In this document: piece after piece, positions 1-3,745 of the stretch | Position numbering within the stretch: the first letter of the stretch is position 1 | Layout: each line of letters starts with the position of its first letter | From: an uncultured Eubacteriales bacterium | GTDB taxonomy: Bacteria; Bacillota; Clostridia; Oscillospirales; Ruminococcaceae | Assembly (NCBI GenBank): GCA_902493155.1 | Contig: CABUOE010000093.1 | Coordinates: forward strand, 1-8,233 | DNA length: 8,233 nucleotides | Direction of reading: 5' to 3' | Position numbers and translations under genes: made by a program | The notes under the pieces: model-generated | Told to the model about the DNA's origin: nothing | The model's database searches: none | Seen by the model: only the letters and a program-made list of their open reading frames with translations

Positions 1-1375
1 GCAAATCCTTGCCGTACAGGGCTCCCGGAACGGTGTAGTAGGGAATCCAGAAAAATTTGTATCCTTTGTTCTGGACACGGCTTGCGGTGTAGCGGATGCG
101 ATCTACCCGGTTGACGGCCTCATCCAGCCAGTAGTAGCCCACAAGGTCTACATAAGGGTAGTTTCCGCTCTGAAAACGGGATTCGGTTTGATTGATGAAC
201 CAGTTGACCGCCGACTGGTAACCGCTGTCGGTGCTCAAATTGTAGTAATTTCCGCTCAGCGGCCCGAAGCTGGTATACCGCTGGTCAGGGTAGGGGATGG
301 ACATGACGAACTTTACTTTGTAGTTCGGATCCCCCAGGGCGATGGAGGTCTGCCGGGCTGCTTCGTTGAGGGCGGCCAGATCACCGTTCGTTTTAAAGGT
401 CTTGTCCATGACCCAGTTCCAGTCCCGGCCCTGGGCGTACTGGCTCGAGTCGGCCGGAGCCGCGAAGTCGCAGCCATAGGGAGAACGCAGGGCCAGCAGC
501 AGGACGGCGTCAAACATCTTGTCCTGGGCCCGGCCGTATTTATCGTAATAGGCGAGGAGGGGTTTGAACTGCTCGGCGTTCCAGTCCCCCGTGTTGCCGT
601 CGTAATAGCCGTTATAACACAGCACCATGTCCTGAATACCGGCCGTAGCAGTGCCGGGCTTCTGGTAATTCGTACTGTTGTCCAGCGTGGTCAGGTTTCC
701 GGGAGGCAAGGAACCTGCGGCCTCGCCGTCCACGCCGGTGATCTCGATTTCGTCGATGAGGTTTAACCCTCTCGTCTGGAAGTCGAACCGGACGTATTTG
801 GCCCGATAAACCGAGTTGTCGTCCCAGCTCAGGTCGGTGTACAGGCCGTTTGTGTTGGAAACATGCCACCCATAGGTGTGGATGCCGCTGGACCACTGGT
901 CGATGATGGACGTCCGGCTCATAGGCATCCAGCTTGTGCCGTCTATGGACGCGAAGGTGCAGACCATGGTAGGCTGTCCGGCACCCGCTGATGAACTGGT
1001 CAGGAAGGTACCTTTGATAGAATTGATGGATTTGGTTCCACCAAGGTCGATGACCACCGATTTTAAGGGCCATCGGTCCACCGGCTTTCCGGTGGGGGAG
1101 GAGGTCTGGTAGTAGCCGCTCCAGGCGCTGTTTGAGGCGTTTGTGTTGCCCTTGACGCCGTCGGTCAGCTCGTGGCCGGTACTGTCAGGATAACTGTTTG
1201 AGGGTTCCGCCTGATGGATATAATAAGATTTGCCTTTGGCGACGTTATACGCCCCCGAAAGTGCATAGGTGGACGCTTCCGCCGCAAAGGCTTGCGCCGG
1301 CAGCATGCTTCCCGCCATAGCCAGTGCGGTGACTGCGGAAAGCAGTGTTTTTCCCAGGCATTTTAACCGTTTCAT
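1..1375 (-). CDS. Secreted discoidin-like / DUF4855 protein (C-terminus outside the window)
   Basis: This reading frame is open for 458 codons from the ATG at 1375 to the left edge without a stop, so the C-terminus is missing. The start is fixed by an AAGGAGG box at 1384-1390. The N-terminus is a classical signal peptide: KRLK, a hydrophobic core, then an AQAFA-AEA cleavage site near residue 31, so the protein is exported. Residues about 45-235 resemble an F5/8 type C (discoidin) carbohydrate-binding fold, with LTDGVKG, VIDLGG and YVRFDF as its typical strands and an IDEIEI ending. From about residue 249 (DMVLCYNGYY), through KMFDAVLLLALRSPYG, to VDLVGYYWLDE, it matches my recollection of DUF4855, a family of secreted Firmicute proteins of unknown activity. 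A glycan-directed role is inferred from the discoidin-like part. The acidic YWLDE motif could be catalytic, but that is a guess. I am confident of the gene and export, and moderately confident of the family. Confidence 0.85.
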   Translation of the reverse strand, partial: MKRLKCLGKTLLSAVTALAMAGSMLPAQAFAAEASTYALSGAYNVAKGKSYYIHQAEPSNSYPDSTGHELTDGVKGNTNASNSAWSGYYQTSSPTGKPVDRWPLKSVVIDLGGTKSINSIKGTFLTSSSAGAGQPTMVCTFASIDGTSWMPMSRTSIIDQWSSGIHTYGWHVSNTNGLYTDLSWDDNSVYRAKYVRFDFQTRGLNLIDEIEITGVDGEAAGSLPPGNLTTLDNSTNYQKPGTATAGIQDMVLCYNGYYDGNTGDWNAEQFKPLLAYYDKYGRAQDKMFDAVLLLALRSPYGCDFAAPADSSQYAQGRDWNWVMDKTFKTNGDLAALNEAARQTSIALGDPNYKVKFVMSIPYPDQRYTSFGPLSGNYYNLSTDSGYQSAVNWFINQTESRFQSGNYPYVDLVGYYWLDEAVNRVDRIRYTASRVQNKGYKFFWIPYYTVPGALYGKDL

Positions 1376-1383
1376 TTTGAATT

Positions 1384-1390
1384 CCTCCTT
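1384..1390 (-). promoter_or_regulatory. Ribosome binding site of the DUF4855 gene
   Basis: A perfect AAGGAGG on the minus strand lies eight bases before the ATG at 1375. It decides the start of a gene whose other end is outside the window. Confidence 0.8.
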
Positions 1391-1473
1391 AAATCTCTTT
1401 TCTCTCCATATCTCGCTGTATTCTCCGGGAATTCATGTATTTTGCTAACTACAGCCTCCTTTCCTAATTAGCA

Positions 1474-1500
1474 GAATATATAAAAGTTATTCATATATTC
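1474..1500. promoter_or_regulatory. 8-bp palindrome, possible operator for the DUF4855 gene
   Basis: GAATATAT at 1474-1481 and ATATATTC at 1493-1500 are perfect inverted repeats separated by 11 bases, about 100 bases upstream of the DUF4855 start. The spacing would suit a dimeric regulator. The arms are AT-only except for the outer G/C, so chance occurrence is possible. Confidence 0.25.
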
Positions 1501-1579
1501 GCCGGATATTATGGATAATAACATGGATGACATACTAAATTCGTCGAATGCGGTCGAGAAATTAAGGAAGGGTTAAGGG

Positions 1580-1639
1580 CAAAAAATCAATGATATCGGA
1601 CTCTTTGATTTCTTCGATAAATTTATGACTGATTTTTTG
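1580..1639 (-). repeat. 60-base inverted repeat beside the larger structured element
   Basis: CAAAAAATCA at 1580-1589 and TGATTTTTTG at 1630-1639 are perfect 10-base inverted repeats. A nested pair, TATCG with CGATA, lies inside. The arms are AT-rich, so the structure alone is weak. Its position immediately after the 118-base element on the minus strand suggests that the two may form one unit of about 195 bases. Confidence 0.4.
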
Positions 1640-1656
1640 TAGGGTGTGAACGCAAA

Positions 1657-1774
1657 AAGCCACAGGCAAAAGGCGTCGGCGTCGAAAAACCTCTATAGGA
1701 ACGGCTATTAACCGTGGCGCGTCAAATGCGCCCTATAGATTTTCCGAGTTTAACGTTTCTTTTGCCTGTGGCTT
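1657..1774 (-). repeat. 118-base nested inverted repeat, possible structured RNA or MITE-like element
   Basis: The ends are perfect 16-base inverted repeats, AAGCCACAGGCAAAAG at 1657-1672 and its complement at 1759-1774. Inside them are an 8-base arm pair at 1682-1689 and 1740-1747 and a second 8-base pair, TCTATAGG at 1692-1699 with CCTATAGA at 1732-1739. At the tip are two small hairpins, ACGG/CCGT at 1701-1715 and GGCGC/GCGCC at 1716-1732, the latter sharing one base with the neighbouring stem. The fold is a long rod ending in a three-way junction. On the plus strand two positions are A-C or C-A mismatches (1685 with 1744, 1705 with 1711); on the minus strand both become G-U pairs, so a minus-strand RNA folds better. 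The minus-strand copy also ends in GGCTTTTTG, like a terminator. It begins 13 bases after the transferase stop. It could be a terminator, a noncoding RNA, or a small transposon-derived repeat. No flanking target duplication is evident. Confidence 0.6.
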
Positions 1775-1787
1775 CTTCGATTGAAAA

Positions 1788-2342
1788 TCAGCGGTAAAAA
1801 AGATGCACTTCCCCCAATTCCTCACCGCAGACGCAGAGGGAATACCCCTCCCGAAAGGGCAAAAAACGGAGTGCTGCGGAGTCCACACGGGTCATATTCC
1901 CTTGATCGTCTACAACCGAGAACCGGGAAAACCGGTCAGTAATGCCCTCGCCGGTCAGTTTGACGTAGCTTTCCTTGGCTGCCCAGACGGAAAAGAAGGG
2001 CTCCCAGTTGTTTTTCTCGAGAAAGCTCTGCTCCAACGGATGGAAAAACCGGCGGGCAATCGCCTCTTTTTTGCAGGGCCGCAGATCCTGCAAATCGATG
2101 CCCAAGGGCTTTTCCCCCATGCCGCAGATCCAGTAATCTCCGCTGTGTGTAATTGAAAAAGAAAACGCTGCCCCGTCGAAATAGGGCTTCCCCCGCTGTG
2201 TGCGGAGCAGGGGAGCATCCTCTGAGAAGGGAAGTCCTGTTTCCGCCGCAAATTCCCCGGCGCAGTCCCTGAGCCGCCGGTCGGGGGGAAGAGGATGTCC
2301 TTTGGGGTAGACATAGAGGAAAACATCGCCTACACTTTTCAT
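1788..2342 (-). CDS. 4'-phosphopantetheinyl transferase, Sfp type
   Basis: The enzyme moves the phosphopantetheine arm of coenzyme A to a serine of an acyl or peptidyl carrier protein, in the cytoplasm. The superfamily motifs are clear: RGKPYF (50-55), FSITHSGDYW (62-71), GIDLQ (81-85) and WAAKESYVK (120-128). D83 and E124 correspond to the Mg-binding acids of Sfp; the middle acid, usually Glu in GIDIE, is Gln85 here, a variant I believe occurs in other family members. At 184 residues it is shorter than Sfp (224), lacking much of the N-terminal part. The start is supported by GGAGGAG ten bases upstream and by an ATGA overlap with a possible leader ORF. No carrier protein, NRPS or PKS gene is in the window, so its substrate (fatty-acid ACP or a secondary-metabolite carrier) cannot be told. 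The call is solid at family level. Confidence 0.92.
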   Translation of the reverse strand: MKSVGDVFLYVYPKGHPLPPDRRLRDCAGEFAAETGLPFSEDAPLLRTQRGKPYFDGAAFSFSITHSGDYWICGMGEKPLGIDLQDLRPCKKEAIARRFFHPLEQSFLEKNNWEPFFSVWAAKESYVKLTGEGITDRFSRFSVVDDQGNMTRVDSAALRFLPFREGYSLCVCGEELGEVHLFYR

Positions 2343-2401
2343 TTATACCTCGCTCCTCCGTCCACCAGATAGTTAACGATTTCTGTGATAATGTTCAGCA
2401 C
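2339..2401 (-). CDS. Possible 20-residue leader peptide, translationally coupled to the transferase
   Basis: A perfect AAGGAGG at 2410-2416 on the minus strand is followed, eight bases later, by GTG at 2401. The frame runs 20 codons (starting MLNIITEIVNYL) and stops at TGA, which overlaps the transferase start as ATGA. This arrangement is typical of translational coupling. The peptide looks like an amphipathic helix and has no family I recognise. The whole unit lies within the transcript predicted from the promoter at 2470-2498. There is no upstream start in this frame, since a TGA precedes it. It may be a regulatory leader, a microprotein, or a chance ORF behind an SD-like sequence; the SD spacing and the overlap together make the first two more likely. 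Confidence 0.4.
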   Translation of the reverse strand: MLNIITEIVNYLVDGGARYK

Positions 2402-2469
2402 AGCCTGTTCCTCCTTCGCTTTTGTCCCGACGGAATTTCTCTCTTTCCGCGCATATGTACATCCATATC

Positions 2470-2498
2470 ATTATAAGGTTTTCTCGACACAATAGCAA
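2470..2498 (-). promoter_or_regulatory. Sigma-A-type promoter for the transferase transcript
   Basis: On the minus strand TTGCTA (2498-2493) is followed after exactly 17 bases by a perfect TATAAT (2475-2470). Transcription would begin near 2463, about 60 bases before the putative leader GTG at 2401. It is the best promoter match in the divergent region. Confidence 0.6.
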
Positions 2499-2592
2499 TG
2501 GTTCTGCCATATTGTTGAGCGATTTTTGGAAATTTTGGAAGAAACCGCACTGGCAATACCGAAATTGCAGTCAATGGATCAATATCCTGGGA

Positions 2593-2633
2593 AAATAGAG
2601 GTTTTTCTTCTATTTGGGTGCGGAAAATCGCAC
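2593..2633. promoter_or_regulatory. Two dyads in the divergent promoter region
   Basis: AAATAGA (2593-2599) and TCTATTT (2609-2615) form a 7-base inverted repeat with a 9-base spacer. GTGCG (2618-2622) and CGCAC (2629-2633) form a second, with a 6-base spacer. Both lie upstream of a possible cupin -10 box, TATACT at 2654-2659, whose -35 is not recognisable. They are candidate operator sites; no regulator can be assigned. Confidence 0.25.
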
Positions 2634-2694
2634 ACTTTCTGTCTTTTGCGGCATATACTGATAACGAAGACAACAATGAAAAGGAGGAGGCATA

Positions 2695-3150
2695 ATGAAT
2701 ACATACCGGCATTATGCCGAAGCCGTCGACTACGGCTCGGAACCGTTTGTGGTCAACATCAGCAGGGCCGCCCGTCAAAACCGCAGCTTTCGCACCGCCC
2801 TGTGGACAGGGGAGCATTTACAGCTGACCCTCATGTGCATCCCGGTGGGCGGGGAAATCGGATTGGAATCCCACCCCAACCTGGACCAGTTTCTTCGGAT
2901 CGAAGAGGGAAACGGGTTTGTGAAAATGGGCCCCCGCCGGGACGACCTGAGCTACCAGCGCAACGTCTGTGAAAACCACGGGGTGTTTATTCCGGCGGGC
3001 ACTTGGCACAATCTTATAAACACCGGCCATAAGCCCATTAAGCTCTATTCCATTTACGCGCCGCCCCAACACCCAAAGGGGACAGTCCACGAAACCAAAG
3101 CGGCCGCCGATGCGGCAGAACACGCTTCATTACCTGACAAAACTCCGTGA
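2695..3150 (+). CDS. Small single-domain cupin protein
   Basis: A 151-residue soluble protein with both cupin motifs. The first is a degenerate version: G-x-x-HPNLDQFLRIEEGNG, keeping the leading His, the Gln/Glu positions and the glycine turn. The second, GVFIPAGTWHNLIN, is a textbook G-x-x-x-PxGTxHxxxN. The two His and the Glu would bind one metal inside a beta-barrel. It resembles mannose-6-phosphate isomerase-like stand-alone cupins of Firmicutes, for which no single reaction is established. The start is supported by GGAGGAGG at 2683-2690. It is transcribed away from the transferase gene and ends at its own terminator, so it is monocistronic. The C-terminal 20 residues are Ala/Lys-rich and probably disordered. 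The family is certain; the function is unknown. Confidence 0.88.
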   Translation: MNTYRHYAEAVDYGSEPFVVNISRAARQNRSFRTALWTGEHLQLTLMCIPVGGEIGLESHPNLDQFLRIEEGNGFVKMGPRRDDLSYQRNVCENHGVFIPAGTWHNLINTGHKPIKLYSIYAPPQHPKGTVHETKAAADAAEHASLPDKTP

Positions 3151-3156
3151 ATTTCG

Positions 3157-3200
3157 AAACAAAAAGCCCTGAAGGCCTGTACCTTCGGGGCTTTTTGTTT
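3157..3200 (+). terminator. Rho-independent terminator after the cupin gene
   Basis: AAACAAAAAGCCC at 3157-3169 pairs with GGGCTTTTTGTTT at 3188-3200, and GAAGG with CCTTC extends the stem inwards around a 6-base loop. The run of A on one side and T on the other lets it work in both directions. It also insulates the promoter of the next operon, which begins 39 bases later. Confidence 0.88.
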
Positions 3201-3238
3201 TATCGGTTTGCCTGCAAAGCAATTTAAAAAAATTCCTC

Positions 3239-3267
3239 TTGACAAACTGGTCTATTGATGATAGACT
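3239..3267 (+). promoter_or_regulatory. Sigma-A promoter of the blaI/M56 operon
   Basis: A perfect TTGACA (3239-3244), a 17-base spacer and TAGACT (3262-3267) form the promoter. The -10 box and the 3' half of the spacer lie within the first operator dyad, so a bound repressor would block RNA polymerase directly. Confidence 0.75.
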
Positions 3268-3300
3268 AAAAGCAAGAATTGGGTCTATTCAAAATAGACC
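3250..3300. promoter_or_regulatory. Two BlaI-type operators
   Basis: The first dyad (3250-3266) is GTCTAT, five bases, ATAGAC, over the -10 box. The second (3282-3300) is GGTCTATT, three bases, AATAGACC, just after the predicted transcription start. Their centres are 33 bases apart, about three helical turns, so dimers would sit on the same face. Two operators ahead of a blaI gene is the usual layout in bla and mec systems. The half site GTCTAT is unlike the TACA/TGTA core of the staphylococcal and CopY sites, so this repressor probably has its own specificity. Confidence 0.75.
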
Positions 3301-3369
3301 TGCGGTAGAATTGTTCAAAAGGAGCCTTTCTCACCAGTTTTTCCGAAAAGCCGCCCACACCCGAAAGGA

Positions 3370-3744
3370 ATGATGATTGACATGAAAAAAGTACAGTTGG
3401 CCGAAGGAGAACTGCGGTTTGCCGAGCTCATCTGGGAACGTGAGCCATTAAGCTCCGGTGATTTGGTGAAGCTCTGCGCCGACCGGTTCGGCTGGAAGAA
3501 ATCCACCACCTACACCGTCCTCAAAAAACTCTGCGACAGGGGGATTTTCCGCAACCAAGACGCCTGCGTCACCTCTCTCATCAGCCGGGAAGCGTATTTC
3601 TCCATGCAGAGCGAGCAGTTTGTAGAGGATGCCTTCGGCGGGTCGCTGCCGGGTTTCCTCACGGCTTTCATGGGCCGGAAGAAACTCAGCGACAAACAGG
3701 CAGAGGAGTTAAAACAGCTCATCGACAGCTACAAGGAGGAATGA
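3370..3744 (+). CDS. BlaI/MecI-family transcriptional repressor
   Basis: A 124-residue winged-helix repressor of the BlaI/MecI/CopY group. The N-terminal HTH covers residues about 12-75, with ELRFAELIWE as helix 1, then SSGDLVKLCADRFGWKKSTTYTVLKKL as the recognition part, followed by the wing (FRNQDACVTSLISREAY). The C-terminal third (FVEDAFGGSLPGFLTAF, then a DKQAEELKQLIDS helix) is the dimerisation region. Family length is about 120-130. The start is uncertain: ATG at 3370, 3373 or 3382 are in frame; GAAAGG at 3363-3368 is closer to the first two, while family alignments would favour MKKVQ at 3382. The gene is one base from the M56 gene and behind two operators, so it probably represses its own operon. 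In this family the repressor is cleaved or released after the M56 partner is activated. High confidence. Confidence 0.93.
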   Translation: MMIDMKKVQLAEGELRFAELIWEREPLSSGDLVKLCADRFGWKKSTTYTVLKKLCDRGIFRNQDACVTSLISREAYFSMQSEQFVEDAFGGSLPGFLTAFMGRKKLSDKQAEELKQLIDSYKEE

Positions 3745-3745
3745 A

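Larger units (their letters stand above)
1376..1787. other. Gene-less spacer rich in inverted repeats
   Basis: This 412-base spacer separates two minus-strand genes and contains no credible protein gene. It is more AT-rich than its surroundings. Between the phosphopantetheinyl transferase stop and the DUF4855 start it holds, in minus-strand order, a long nested inverted repeat (1774-1657), a second inverted repeat (1639-1580), an 8-bp palindrome (1500-1474) and two AAGGAGG boxes (1461-1455 and 1390-1384). I looked for a sigma-A promoter for the DUF4855 gene and found no convincing pair of -35 and -10 boxes. A minus-strand frame is open from after a TAG at 1735-1737 to a TAA at about 1556, but it has no plausible start and follows the inverted repeats, so I do not call it a gene. 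Confidence 0.7.

Noticed and set aside
188..766. 192-codon plus-strand open frame
   Set aside because: It lies wholly opposite the signal-peptide/DUF4855 frame, has no ribosome binding site and a low-complexity, Val/Gly/Arg-rich translation typical of a shadow.
612..1073. 153-codon minus-strand open frame
   Set aside because: It is in a different frame inside the DUF4855 gene, has His/Arg-rich composition and no ribosome binding site.
1657..1774. Self-cleaving ribozyme (hammerhead) in the nested repeat
   Set aside because: The CUGAUGA and GAAA core segments of a hammerhead are absent at the junction.
2395..2817. 140-codon minus-strand open frame upstream of the transferase
   Set aside because: It overlaps the start of the cupin gene and the divergent promoters, and its translation shows no domain.
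3250..3300. Canonical BlaI/CopY TACA-TGTA operator
   Set aside because: The dyads are clear but the core is GTCTAT/ATAGAC; no TACA-NN-TGTA box is seen.
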